Below, piece by piece: positions 1-8,503 of a stretch of 64,000 nt of DNA. A model generated the notes under the pieces. That model made no database searches, was not told the origin of the DNA, and worked only from the letters and a program-made list of their open reading frames with translations. Numbering within the stretch: position 1 is the first letter of the stretch; every line of letters begins with the position of its first letter. Source of the stretch: Bacillus sp. UNC438CL73TsuS30 (GTDB taxonomy: Bacteria > Bacillota > Bacilli > Bacillales > Cytobacillaceae); assembly GCF_000482325.1 (NCBI RefSeq), contig NZ_AXVA01000010.1, positions 186,001 through 250,000 on the forward strand, given 5' to 3'. The position numbers and the translations under genes were made by a program.

Positions 1-1245
1 AGGGCATCCACTTTTCATAATGAAAGTAAGTCGAAAGTCAGTAATACTTCATTAAAAAGCAACCTTGCCTATGATTTAATGTTTGGAAATGTAAAGAATT
101 CGAAGGAGATATGGGACCGCAGCAAATGGGCGGGTCTTTCGGTTGTCCCGAACACCGCGATGGTCATTCATATTGATGAATTTCATCGCCTTACGAAAAA
201 TAAAAGCAAGCTTTGGGAGCATACGATTCGGAACGAAATCATCACGGCCATTCAACAGTTTCAGGATCAAGACTGCGGTGAAATCTTGCCGATCGTGACC
301 GCACCGGACAAAATTGCGGTACTGCTTTCGATTCCATTACGAAGCAGTACCGAAGAATATAAGCAATTAGCTACTGCTTATGGCGGAAAAATAAAAACCT
401 ATATCCATGAGAAAACGGGGAATACCGTAACGATTGGAATCGGCCATTATTACGAGGACGCCCGAAATTTACATGTTTCCTATCAAGAGGCATTGCAGGC
501 TCAAACCTATAAATTCTTTGCTGGAACCGATACAATTTTTCATATTGCCGATTTGAAGCCGTTCGAGAGTGAGACAGCGCTGCTTCCGAACAATGAGATT
601 GAAACGTTAGCGAATAAGCTGACGGTCGGGGATTTTGTCGGCATGAGGCAAAGCTTGGAAAAGGTGTTTGACAATGTATTTATGCAGCAAAATGTTGACC
701 CAGAAGTTTTGAAGCTGCAAATTCTTGATCTACTGACGACTTTAGCCCGATCAGCTATAAATGGCGGGGCAAAGCCAAAAGATATTATCTCGATTCATCT
801 CCAATATGCCCGGGATTTACTAATGGTTGAAAATACGATTCAAATGAAGCAATGGTTTTCAGAGGCCATGAAGCAGCTGTTAGACCGAGTATTGGATGAT
901 TATAATGAGGCCGCATTGAAGTCGATTCAAAGAGCCATTACTTTTATTGATCAGCGTTATGTTGAAAATATATCGTTGGAGCAGGTCGCCAGCCATGTTC
1001 AATTAAGCCCGAATTATTTTAGTAATCTTTTTAAAAAAACAACCGGCACTTCATTCATTGAATATATGACCCATTTGCGCATTGAAAAAGCAAAAGAGAT
1101 GCTGACGAATTTAAATCAAACCGTTTACCAGGTGGCCAATGCTGTAGGCTACCATGATGCCCGCTATTTTAGCCGGGTGTTTAAATCGGTTTGCGGGAAG
1201 ACCCCAAGTAAATATCGGAATTCCTTGCTTGGAACGCAGGAATAG
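1..1245 (+). CDS. AraC-family transcriptional regulator, 5'-truncated by window edge
   Basis: The reading frame is open from base 1 through a stop at 1245, so the gene begins outside the window; the ATG at 79 is internal, because residues before it (LAYDLMFG) align with AYDLLFG of the paralogue at 17551-19110. The visible 414 residues hold a middle region resembling the sensor part of that paralogue and a C-terminal AraC double helix-turn-helix (about the last 100 residues, with LEQVASHVQLSPNYFSNLFK and the second-helix VANAVGYHDARYFSRVFK). The missing N-terminus is probably a receiver-like domain, as in the paralogue. It lies 325 bp upstream of an NCS1 permease on the same strand and probably controls it. 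Family call is firm; the target is inferred. Confidence 0.88.
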   Translation, partial: RASTFHNESKSKVSNTSLKSNLAYDLMFGNVKNSKEIWDRSKWAGLSVVPNTAMVIHIDEFHRLTKNKSKLWEHTIRNEIITAIQQFQDQDCGEILPIVTAPDKIAVLLSIPLRSSTEEYKQLATAYGGKIKTYIHEKTGNTVTIGIGHYYEDARNLHVSYQEALQAQTYKFFAGTDTIFHIADLKPFESETALLPNNEIETLANKLTVGDFVGMRQSLEKVFDNVFMQQNVDPEVLKLQILDLLTTLARSAINGGAKPKDIISIHLQYARDLLMVENTIQMKQWFSEAMKQLLDRVLDDYNEAALKSIQRAITFIDQRYVENISLEQVASHVQLSPNYFSNLFKKTTGTSFIEYMTHLRIEKAKEMLTNLNQTVYQVANAVGYHDARYFSRVFKSVCGKTPSKYRNSLLGTQE

Positions 1246-1283
1246 GAAACCCCGACGCGCGCCTGTGTGTGGGGCTTTTTATT
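1245..1283 (+). terminator. Probable intrinsic terminator after the AraC gene
   Basis: AACCCC and GGGG arms enclose a GC-rich loop and are followed by CTTTTT, directly after the stop codon. The stem is short. Confidence 0.5.
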
Positions 1284-1569
1284 GGGCATTGGAAACAGTT
1301 TTGTGGTTTCAGCGTTTGGTGTAATTTCGTACAATTCTATTGCTGGGAATCTGAATTTGGACGGCAATCGTAAAAAGGAATTCAAACGAAAAATAATCGA
1401 CCATTTAGTAAAATTATCTACTTTTTATAGCATGCTGGTATTGATAATATTTAGACAATTAGTAATATTTTAAAATCCTTTATACAGAAAAAGGAGGGAT
1501 TGAAGGTAATTGTAAGCGGTTGCGAATGGCGGGTCATCATCTAAAAATTAAGGGAATGGTGGGGTTTTA
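1284..1569. other. Intergenic region upstream of NCS1 permease
   Basis: AT-rich leader without a convincing gene. It carries a cre-like site (1510-1524) and ends in a GGTGGGG ribosome binding site five bases before the permease ATG. Confidence 0.5.
1510..1524 (+). promoter_or_regulatory. Possible CcpA cre site
   Basis: TTGTAAGCGGTTGCG resembles the cre consensus TGWNANCGNTNWCA with two mismatches at the 3' side. It lies about 45 bp before the permease start, a position suited to repression. Confidence 0.4.
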
Positions 1570-2952
1570 ATGATTGAAAAACGCACAATAGAATATATTC
1601 CTGAAGAGGAGCGACATGGAAGTGTTCGGAATTTATTTTCGATTTGGTTTAGTTCCAATATGCAAATTACCACGCTTGTAACGGGAGCTTTAGCGATTGA
1701 GTTCGGCTTAAATCTGTTTTGGAGTATTGTTGCAATTGTTTTAGGCAACTTAGTCGGCGCCGTCTTCATGGCTTCCCATTCAGCTCAGGGTCCAAAGCTC
1801 GGGGTTCCACAAATGATTCAAAGTCGCGCCCAATTTGGTGTGATTGGCGCAGTCCTGCCTCTTATCATTGTAACACTTATGTATATCGGTTTCTTTGCGG
1901 GAAGCAGTGTTTTGGGTGCTCAGGCGCTCAGCAGTGCATTTTCCCTCCCTATCAATGGAGGCATTATCCTCTTAGGCGTTATTACCTGTTTTATTACAAT
2001 TTTAGGTTACGATTTAATTCATCGACTTGAACGCTATTTTGCTATTTTATTTGCGATTGTTTTTCTATTTGTCACCTTTGAAATTTTCCGTCTCCCCTTA
2101 CCAGCTGGTTCATGGGACCCAACCTATTTTGATTTAGGTCCATTTTTATTAACCATTAGTATTGTCGCTACGTGGCAACTAACATATGCACCATACGTAG
2201 CAGATTATTCTAGATATCTTCCTAGCAATACGCCGGCTTCAAAAACATTTGGTTATTCTTATGCAGGAACCGTTGTTGGGACGGTTTGGATGATGTCATT
2301 AGGTGTATTTTTAACAGCAGCTATCCCGAAATTTCTTGATAATGCCAGCGCCGGGCTTGTGAAGCTGGTTGGTCCACAGTTTGGAATCTTCATGTATTTT
2401 GTTATTATCTTAGGGGTAATTGGAGTAAATGTTTTGAACCTTTACGGGGCGTTTATGTCTGTTACGACGACGTTAGAGGCATTCACCAAATTAAAAGGAA
2501 CCACGATAGCACGTTTTTGGCTAGTATTTTCTACAGCGATTGTTGGTACGGTATTATCCGTTTGGGGACACGGCAATTTCCTTGAAAACTTTGAGAATCT
2601 TATCCTATTATTGTCTTATTTTATGGTTCCTTGGACGGCCATTAACCTGGTAGACTATTATATGCTCCGCCACGGCGAATATAATGTAGAGGCGATTTTT
2701 GATGTAAATGGCGAGTACGGAAAATTCAATTGGATTGCGATTAGTTCTTACTTAGTTGCAGTTGTTCTCGAGATTCCATTTGTGAACACCACCATGTACG
2801 TTGGCCCGATTGCTAAGGCGTTGGACGGCACTGATTTAGCCTGGATGGTGGGGTTAGTGGTACCAACGATTCTTTATTACTATCCAATGAAAAAGAAAAT
2901 TAACTTACCGAGCGAAGGTCTTCAAAATGAGCGGTTGGGAATTGAGAAATAA
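1570..2952 (+). CDS. NCS1-family purine/pyrimidine-type permease
   Basis: This 460-residue protein has about 12 hydrophobic segments and the NCS1 hallmarks: an N-terminal IPEEERHG motif, the loop QGPKLGVPQMIQSRAQFG near residue 80, and WQLTYAPYVADYSRYLP near residue 205. Families of this type (CodB/PurP/HyuP-like) import nucleobases, allantoin, hydantoin or thiamine precursors by cation symport; the substrate cannot be read from the sequence. A close paralogue of 461 residues is encoded at 15177-16562, and both lie next to AraC-type regulators that are themselves paralogous. Start chosen from the GGTGGGG motif before the ATG. Family call is strong. Confidence 0.93.
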   Translation: MIEKRTIEYIPEEERHGSVRNLFSIWFSSNMQITTLVTGALAIEFGLNLFWSIVAIVLGNLVGAVFMASHSAQGPKLGVPQMIQSRAQFGVIGAVLPLIIVTLMYIGFFAGSSVLGAQALSSAFSLPINGGIILLGVITCFITILGYDLIHRLERYFAILFAIVFLFVTFEIFRLPLPAGSWDPTYFDLGPFLLTISIVATWQLTYAPYVADYSRYLPSNTPASKTFGYSYAGTVVGTVWMMSLGVFLTAAIPKFLDNASAGLVKLVGPQFGIFMYFVIILGVIGVNVLNLYGAFMSVTTTLEAFTKLKGTTIARFWLVFSTAIVGTVLSVWGHGNFLENFENLILLLSYFMVPWTAINLVDYYMLRHGEYNVEAIFDVNGEYGKFNWIAISSYLVAVVLEIPFVNTTMYVGPIAKALDGTDLAWMVGLVVPTILYYYPMKKKINLPSEGLQNERLGIEK

Positions 2953-2962
2953 AGTAGATATT

Positions 2963-2992
2963 AGAGCCAGGCGTGGTGCCTGGCTTTTTATG
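2963..2992 (+). terminator. Intrinsic terminator of permease
   Basis: GAGCCAGGC and GCCTGGCTT form a nine-pair stem with a short loop followed by TTTTTA, 11 bp after the stop. A decayed copy of the same hairpin sits at 3173-3200. Confidence 0.9.
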
Positions 2993-3010
2993 TGATCAAG
3001 AATATAGTAT

Positions 3011-3097
3011 GGTCCATATATTAGCTGGAGCGGAACATAAAATTGGTAAAATGGAACATAAATTGATTAATATGGAACATAAATTAGAAATCCGATG
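3011..3097 (+). repeat. 21-bp tandem repeat block, GGAACATAAA family
   Basis: The core GGAACATAAA recurs exactly every 21 bp at 3032, 3053 and 3074, with a weaker unit at 3011. The 11 bases after each core vary. In one frame the block reads as heptapeptides beginning MEHK or AEHK and ends at a TGA, but no ribosome binding site precedes it. Confidence 0.85.
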
Positions 3098-3217
3098 AAA
3101 AAGGTATCTTTGAATTGGTGATATCAGGTAAATGTAGCAAAATACAATGAAAATAAAGGGAAGAAAGTTACTAGAGCCAGGCAGAATGCCTGGATTTTAA
3201 GCGATTTAAGGTGGTTT

Positions 3218-3301
3218 AGAACATATATTCATCAATTAGGAACATAAATAATGTGAAATGGCACATAAACCAACCAATATAGAACATAAACTCAAAACCT
3301 A
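3218..3301 (+). repeat. 21-bp tandem repeat block, second GGAACATAAA array
   Basis: Units begin at 3218, 3239, 3260 and 3281, each exactly 21 bp apart, with the core varying as AGAACATATA, GGAACATAAA, GGCACATAAA and AGAACATAAA. In-frame stops show that this copy is not coding. Confidence 0.85.
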
Positions 3302-3303
3302 TA

Positions 3304-3337
3304 TAAAAAAGAGACGCTGCTCAGTGCAGCGTCTCTT
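3304..3337 (-). terminator. Intrinsic terminator of the SWIM gene
   Basis: GAGACGCTGC and GCAGCGTCTC form a ten-pair stem. The A-run on its left becomes a U-run for leftward transcripts, so it ends the leftward SWIM gene. A related hairpin lies at 36733-36763. Confidence 0.85.
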
Positions 3338-3398
3338 CCTCTGTCCGCGTGGAATGGACAAAATTGACGGAAAGTCCACGGGCGGTGCCTGTCACCGT

Positions 3399-3437
3399 AT
3401 TGAATCACCGCATTGAATCATCGCGTTGAATCACCGC
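3399..3437. repeat. 13-bp triplicated repeat beside stop codon
   Basis: Three head-to-tail copies of ATTGAATCACCGC (with single changes) fill 39 bp just downstream of the SWIM gene stop codon. Confidence 0.75.
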
Positions 3438-3438
3438 A

Positions 3439-5061
3439 TTAACTTTCGACCAGCTTGCTCCGTTTGCATTCTTCATGGAATGCGCGGAGGCGTTTGGTTC
3501 GTTCCATAAGGGTTTCGATGAAGTATTCCCAGTCGTCGACACGTTTGACTTTTTTGTAGATGGTCCGTAGTTTTTTTAGGTGCCGTACGGCCATTTTGTA
3601 GCTGGAGCGGTTTTTGGCGTCGATTTCCCGCTGGGCCGATTGGTGGAGCAGCGCGAGCAGCACCTCGGGCTTTTCTTTTTCAATCAACTTCACCCGGTCC
3701 TTCGGGATATCATAGAAATTCAACCCGACAAACGCCTGGAGCTCGCCCCATTTATCAAACATCCCACGTTCAAACAGCAAATATTCATAATCCGAATAGC
3801 TGTAAGGAAGCGTCTGCATCAATGCTTTTTCAAATAAATCAAAGCGGTCATTCCCGCCGCAATAGGGAGCAATCGCCCGAATCGCCGTTCTCGTAAAACT
3901 TGAACAACTATGATATCCGCTCAGAGAGTCCAAGTACTTTTTAATTTTCCCGATAAACAGTTCAATCACTGGCCCAACACGTTTCCATGCCTTCTGGCCG
4001 CTCAAAAGATCAATCCAGTAAAGGATGTAAGGCACAGTCCAATCATCTCCGGAAGCTTGGATCAGTTTAAGTGCCGAATCATCCTTTTGCAAAAGAAAGT
4101 TCAAGTGAACCTCGGCAATCATCAGCGGCCCTGGGGTTTCCCAATCCTGGAGCTCCTTCATCCGCGAACGGATCTTCAAAATTTCCTCTTCGCGCCATTC
4201 CTTCTTTTTAAACAATCCGGTCCAAAGCAGGCGGTAAAAATAGATCCGTTCAAATTCAAGACGCTGCACACAGGTCAACAAATCAAAGGCGTCGTCCTTT
4301 AGTTTTAGAATAAACTCATCAAAATCAAACGGCATCGACTGCATGCCGATCTTTTCGACAAGCTCTTCGGCATCATCCAGTAATTTTTCAAACAAGCTGC
4401 CATAGGTACGTTTCGATATTTCCTCGGAGTGTTCCGAACGTTCACTGAGCATGGCCAGCTTTTTAAACGAAATGACCGTTCCAACCATTTCATAGAGCAG
4501 ACGCCATTCTTTTTCAACCGGGGCACTGGCTCGAACCCGACGTTCAAAAATTTTGAATAACTCCTCGACCACATAAGGGCTCGTCGATTTCTTCGACTGC
4601 AGGAGCGTATCAAAGCTCACTTCAAAGGAATGGACCCAACGTCCGTAATCCGGCTTCATCACACCGTTGGCCTTGATCAAATCTTTCGCCGCCTGGAGTC
4701 CCCAACTAGTGGCCGCCTTTTTTTCCTTCATCGGTTCGCGCCACGCTTCAACCCACTCAGCGACACTGCCGACCCGTGAATAAGCCGCAAAAAAAACAGC
4801 CATTTGATGGCGGCACCATTCGTCAGAAGGGCAGGAGCATTCACTCATCGTAAAAAAGGTGAGGTCGAGGGTTACCTTCACCGGTGTCACATCCTGAACT
4901 GTCGCTGTGACCGTATCCTTGCCGAACGAAAGCTGCGACACCAACCCTTGCCGGTACAGCATCAATCCCTTTTGGACCATCCTCGCATCCTCAGTGGAAT
5001 TCGGACTAAGCAAATCCGCAATCTCCGCCGCAAATCCCTGTATCTCCTCCGTCAACTCCAA
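3439..5061 (-). CDS. SWIM zinc-finger protein
   Basis: A 540-residue protein with a SWIM motif near residue 95: the pattern CSC, then six residues, then CRH (CxC...CxH zinc ligands). The remainder is helical and charged and carries no catalytic motif I recognise. SWIM domains bind zinc and are linked to DNA or protein binding, and in bacteria they often accompany helicases, though none is encoded here. The frame is open upstream to 5172, but that extension runs through a dispersed palindrome (5143-5191), and a TATAAT box (5107-5102) lies immediately before the ATG at 5100, so that ATG would not be transcribed. The TTG at 5061, preceded by AAAGGGGG at eight bases, is the better start. Confidence 0.8.
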   Translation of the reverse strand: MELTEEIQGFAAEIADLLSPNSTEDARMVQKGLMLYRQGLVSQLSFGKDTVTATVQDVTPVKVTLDLTFFTMSECSCPSDEWCRHQMAVFFAAYSRVGSVAEWVEAWREPMKEKKAATSWGLQAAKDLIKANGVMKPDYGRWVHSFEVSFDTLLQSKKSTSPYVVEELFKIFERRVRASAPVEKEWRLLYEMVGTVISFKKLAMLSERSEHSEEISKRTYGSLFEKLLDDAEELVEKIGMQSMPFDFDEFILKLKDDAFDLLTCVQRLEFERIYFYRLLWTGLFKKKEWREEEILKIRSRMKELQDWETPGPLMIAEVHLNFLLQKDDSALKLIQASGDDWTVPYILYWIDLLSGQKAWKRVGPVIELFIGKIKKYLDSLSGYHSCSSFTRTAIRAIAPYCGGNDRFDLFEKALMQTLPYSYSDYEYLLFERGMFDKWGELQAFVGLNFYDIPKDRVKLIEKEKPEVLLALLHQSAQREIDAKNRSSYKMAVRHLKKLRTIYKKVKRVDDWEYFIETLMERTKRLRAFHEECKRSKLVES

Positions 5062-5142
5062 AACCAAAACCCCCTTTACCCGAAAAAATCCATATTCCAT
5101 TATTATACCCAAAAAATCATGGTAAGAGGAGGGGAGTGCTTG

Positions 5143-5191
5143 AATCGACAAATTTCGGGTGGTGACAGGCACTGCCCGAAATTTGTCGATT
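5143..5191. repeat. Dispersed palindrome, copy 1
   Basis: Perfect 17-bp arms (AATCGACAAATTTCGGG and its complement) surround GTGGTGACAGGCACT. The loop reads ACAGG on the + strand, opposite to the orientation of most copies. Confidence 0.9.
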
Positions 5192-5366
5192 GTATTTTTT
5201 CCGCTATGGTGAATAAATTACTGTTTCTTGGGCATTCTGTTAGTACTGAACTAGCTCCTATCGTATTTTAGCTCTGATTTGGTTACCTTCTAGCCAGGTT
5301 AATCTAGGGTTTACGATATGGGGTTAGTTTTTATTTTGGGTAGCTTTCGCTTTTGGTGATTTGAAT

Positions 5367-5440
5367 TTACTCTCCGGTTTGGGTCATTTACCCACCAGTT
5401 CCGTAGTTTTACCTTCCGCTTTTGCTGTTTAACCGTCCAC
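5367..5440 (-). repeat. 21-bp repeat array, GGTGGGTAAA family
   Basis: On the + strand the complement TTTACCCACC-like cores start at about 5367, 5388, 5409 and 5430, at a 21-bp period. Confidence 0.75.
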
Positions 5441-5551
5441 TACGACCTTTCCTTGATCTTAATTCCGAAAAAGGTGACATTCCCTGAGGGGAAAAGTGAG
5501 ATTTCCAAACAAAACTACGAAAAATCCACCAACCAACTACCTACCAATCCG

Positions 5552-5650
5552 TTTACCCTCCACATTTAAAGGTTCACCCACCGATTTAGTCCATTTACAT
5601 ACCAGCTCGGTAGTTTTACCCTCCACTTTTGCAACTTTACCGTCCACATT
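5552..5650 (-). repeat. 21-bp repeat array, GGTGGGTAAA family
   Basis: Cores such as TTTACCCTCC recur at about 5552, 5573, 5595, 5616 and 5637. The period is 21 bp with one-base slips. Confidence 0.8.
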
Positions 5651-5673
5651 GATTTCAACCCGCCCACTAAGCC

Positions 5674-5722
5674 ATTCGACAAAATTCGGGTGGTGACAGG
5701 CACCGCCCGAATTTTGTCGAAT
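5674..5722. repeat. Dispersed palindrome, copy 2
   Basis: Arms ATTCGACAAAATTCGGG and complement, loop ACAGG on the + strand. Confidence 0.92.
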
Positions 5723-5824
5723 ATTTAGAAATCTATTGCGCGATGGAGAGTTGGGTTATATAATTATGGTCAGGACCGTTATTAACCGAAATTATTTCAA
5801 TCAAAAAGATGGAGGGTGAGTTGA

Positions 5825-7039
5825 ATGGGTAGTGGTAGGCGTCATTTTATTTTTTCGTTGTTGTTCCTGGGGTGGTTGGTGGATTCATTGACGTTGTTTG
5901 GGATGAATGTGGCAATTATTCCGATTAGTAAGGAGTTGCATTTGTCGCAGACACAGAGCGGGATGGTGATTAGCAGCTTCTGGTTGAGCAGTGCGTTAAT
6001 GACCTTGATTGCCGGCTGGGTCTCCGACAAATTTGGGTCCAGAAAAATCATCGTTATTGCCGTATTTATCATTTCATTATTTTCATTGCTAACCGGGATG
6101 ACTGGATCATTCATCGCAATTCTAGCCATTCGTTTTGTTCTTGGATTAGGGGACGGGGGTCTTCCTACAGGCTCTGGTGTCGCGATCACTGAAATTTACA
6201 AAAGAGAAGTTCGCGCACGGGCCAAGTCGATGCTGCTTGCTGCACAATTAATCGGCGGAGTCCTCGCCTTATATCTAGCTGGAATTATCGCTGACACATG
6301 GGGCTGGCGCGTGATGTTTTACATCGTTGGCGGTCTAGGGCTCATTACAACCCTATTACTCTTTAAATATTACAATCCACCAAAGGTTGAAAAATCAACC
6401 AGCAATCAATCTACAACCTTACCAATGAAAGACCTATACAAAAGCAAACTTCTTTGGACGATCGTCATCATGTATTTTTGTTCAAGTGTGGTCCACTGGG
6501 GATTCTCCTCCTGGCTACCGTCATATTTGGAGCAAACCCGCCACCTAAATTTACGAGATGTGGGCTCACTTTCGATGATTCCACAAGCATGTGGATTGCT
6601 AGCGGCCGTTCTTACAGGCTTTTTAATCGACAAATCCTTAGCAGGCAAGGAAAAATTCATCGTTTTAATTGGTGCAATTGTTTCTGGAATTTGCCTCTAT
6701 TTAATGTTTAAAGCACCAAATATTCAAGAGGCACTTACGTATCAAAGTATCTTCTCTGTGGGTGATTCGGCGATTGCGATGGCAATTATCACGATTCCGC
6801 TCAAATATGTTTCACAAAATATCATTGGCTCGTTTATGGGAATGATGTATTTTGCCGGGGGAATGGCCGGGTTTATTGCACCAACCGCAATGGGGGCGCT
6901 AATCGACAGTTTTGGAGGGTCATTCCAAGCAGCATTCATCTTCCTCATTTGCGCACTGGCGGTCGTGTTAATTTGCGGCTTATTCTATAAAATTCCAAAA
7001 AATAACCCTAGTATTATAGAGAATAAACAATCAGCATAA
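5825..7039 (+). CDS. MFS transporter
   Basis: A 404-residue integral membrane protein with 12 predicted transmembrane segments. The cytoplasmic loop between segments 2 and 3 reads GWVSDKFGSRK, the major-facilitator signature, and IADTWGWRVMF follows segment 5. GGAGGGTGAG precedes the ATG at good spacing. The amidohydrolase gene begins 13 bp after the stop, so the two are an operon; the transporter probably brings in the acyl-amino-acid or peptide-like substrate of that enzyme. The substrate itself is inference. Confidence 0.9.
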   Translation: MGSGRRHFIFSLLFLGWLVDSLTLFGMNVAIIPISKELHLSQTQSGMVISSFWLSSALMTLIAGWVSDKFGSRKIIVIAVFIISLFSLLTGMTGSFIAILAIRFVLGLGDGGLPTGSGVAITEIYKREVRARAKSMLLAAQLIGGVLALYLAGIIADTWGWRVMFYIVGGLGLITTLLLFKYYNPPKVEKSTSNQSTTLPMKDLYKSKLLWTIVIMYFCSSVVHWGFSSWLPSYLEQTRHLNLRDVGSLSMIPQACGLLAAVLTGFLIDKSLAGKEKFIVLIGAIVSGICLYLMFKAPNIQEALTYQSIFSVGDSAIAMAIITIPLKYVSQNIIGSFMGMMYFAGGMAGFIAPTAMGALIDSFGGSFQAAFIFLICALAVVLICGLFYKIPKNNPSIIENKQSA

Positions 7040-7052
7040 GAGGTGACTAAAC

Positions 7053-8459
7053 ATGGATTTTCGCACAAGATTATCAGCAATCATCGAAGAAAAGCGGGAA
7101 AAACTAATTCAAGTAAGTGATAAAATTTGGAGCTATGCGGAAACAGGTTTCGAAGAATTTCAATCAGCAGACCTGCTATGCAAGACATTAGAAGAAGAGG
7201 GATTTTCGGTAGAAAAAGGCATCGCCGATATTGAAACCGCTTTTATCGGCAGCTACGGAAGCGGCAAACCAGTCATTGCTTTTTTAGGAGAGTTTGATGC
7301 CCTTACAGGGTTAAGCCAAAACGGCGGCGCCACACAACCGGACCCTGAAAAAACTGGTGGCAATGGCCATGGCTGCGGACATAACCTGCTCGGAACAGGT
7401 TCTCTTGCTGCAGCGATCGCCCTAAGAACTTATATGATAGAAAATAATCTAGAAGGAACGGTCCGTTATTACGGCTGCCCGGGAGAGGAAATTGGCGGCG
7501 GCAAAACATTTATGGCGAGAGCGGGAGTGTTTGATGATGTCGATTTTGCCTTAACCTGGCACCCGGGAACTACGAATAATATCTGGTCGGCGAGAACCCT
7601 TGCTTGTTATGAAGTCTATTTCAAATTCAAGGGAAAAAGTTCACACGCGGCAGCAACTCCGCATTTAGGTAGAAGCGCCCTTGACGGTGTTGAACTGATG
7701 AATATCGGTGTAAATTATTTACGGGAACATATCATTCCTGAAGCACGGGTACATTACGCGATCACCAACACGGGCGGCTTTTCCCCAAATGTTGTTCAGG
7801 CGGAGGCAGAAGTCTTGTATTTTGTGAGGGCACCAAGGGTTTCGCAGACGGAGGAAATCTACCAGCGGGTTTGCGAGATTGCGAGGGGAGCGGCGCTTAT
7901 GAGTGGCACCGAGGTTGAAATTGACCTTGCCTCAGCGCTCTCGAATGTGATTCCGAATACGACGCTTGAAAAAGCGATGTATGAGAACTTCGTGGAATTG
8001 GGTGTGCCGGAGCATACTGGAGAGGAGCTTCAATTTGCACAAAAAATCCGTGCGACACTGGCGGAGGCGGACAAGAAGTTTGAGGTGGAGAAGAATCAAG
8101 CTTTGGCCGGTAAAGATATGGCGGATCTCATTAATCCGTTCTCTCCTGACGAATTCATGGCAGGTTCGACCGATGTGGGGGATGTGAGCTGGATTGTGCC
8201 GACTGCGCAATGTATGACGGCCTGCGAACCGCTCGGTACCCCGCTCCATACGTGGCAAATTGTTGCGACGGGAACGACGTCGCTTGCGCACAAGGGAATG
8301 CTTCATGCTGGAAAAATTATGGCCGCAACCGCAGTCGATGTCTTGCAGAAGCCGGAACTCATCGAAAAAGCAAAGGCGGAACTGGTGGAGCGCCGGGATG
8401 GGGAAGAGTATGTGTGTCCATTACCGCCCGAGGTAAAGGAATATAAGGTTCGGATCTGA
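7053..8459 (+). CDS. M20-family amidohydrolase, AbgB-like
   Basis: A 468-residue protein of the M20D amidohydrolase family. The metal-binding segment GNGHGCGHNLLG (near residue 103) gives the conserved H-x-C-G-H, followed by the acid pair GEEIGGG near residue 148 and a dimerisation domain starting near residue 185 (KGKSSHAAATPH). The length and glycine-rich metal loop are most like AbgB, the p-aminobenzoyl-glutamate hydrolase subunit, but this family also includes aminoacylases and N-acyl hydrolases. There is no AbgA partner next door. It is coupled to the MFS gene before it and has its own AGAGGTGA ribosome binding site. Confidence 0.87.
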   Translation: MDFRTRLSAIIEEKREKLIQVSDKIWSYAETGFEEFQSADLLCKTLEEEGFSVEKGIADIETAFIGSYGSGKPVIAFLGEFDALTGLSQNGGATQPDPEKTGGNGHGCGHNLLGTGSLAAAIALRTYMIENNLEGTVRYYGCPGEEIGGGKTFMARAGVFDDVDFALTWHPGTTNNIWSARTLACYEVYFKFKGKSSHAAATPHLGRSALDGVELMNIGVNYLREHIIPEARVHYAITNTGGFSPNVVQAEAEVLYFVRAPRVSQTEEIYQRVCEIARGAALMSGTEVEIDLASALSNVIPNTTLEKAMYENFVELGVPEHTGEELQFAQKIRATLAEADKKFEVEKNQALAGKDMADLINPFSPDEFMAGSTDVGDVSWIVPTAQCMTACEPLGTPLHTWQIVATGTTSLAHKGMLHAGKIMAATAVDVLQKPELIEKAKAELVERRDGEEYVCPLPPEVKEYKVRI

Positions 8460-8469
8460 TGACAAGGAA

Positions 8470-8501
8470 AAGGCGTGCACCTTGTAAGCACGCCTTTTTA
8501 T
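8470..8501 (+). terminator. Terminator of MFS-amidohydrolase operon
   Basis: AGGCGTGC and GCACGCCT pair across an eight-base loop and are followed by TTTTTA. Confidence 0.9.
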
Positions 8502-8503
8502 AT

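Larger units (their letters stand above)
2993..3438. other. Intergenic repeat-bearing region
   Basis: No gene is seen. The stretch holds two blocks of 21-bp repeats, a decayed terminator copy, the terminator of the leftward SWIM gene, a fragment of the dispersed palindrome (3379-3397) and a 13-bp triplet repeat. Confidence 0.7.
5062..5824. other. Long intergenic region with repeats
   Basis: Contains the leftward promoter and leader of the SWIM gene, two copies of the dispersed palindrome, and two arrays of the 21-bp TTTACCCACC family. The small open frames here are periodic and lack ribosome binding sites, so no gene is called. Confidence 0.65.

Noticed and set aside
1267-1473. 68-residue open frame upstream of the NCS1 permease
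   Set aside because: Begins in the loop of the terminator, no ribosome binding site, and codon use unlike neighbours.
3011-3110. Heptapeptide gene MEHK...
   Set aside because: Open in one block, but the second block has stops and there is no ribosome binding site; treated as a repeat.
5496-5696. 66-residue open frame after the SWIM gene
   Set aside because: Heptad-periodic translation of the TTTACCCTCC repeats that ends in palindrome copy 2; no ribosome binding site.
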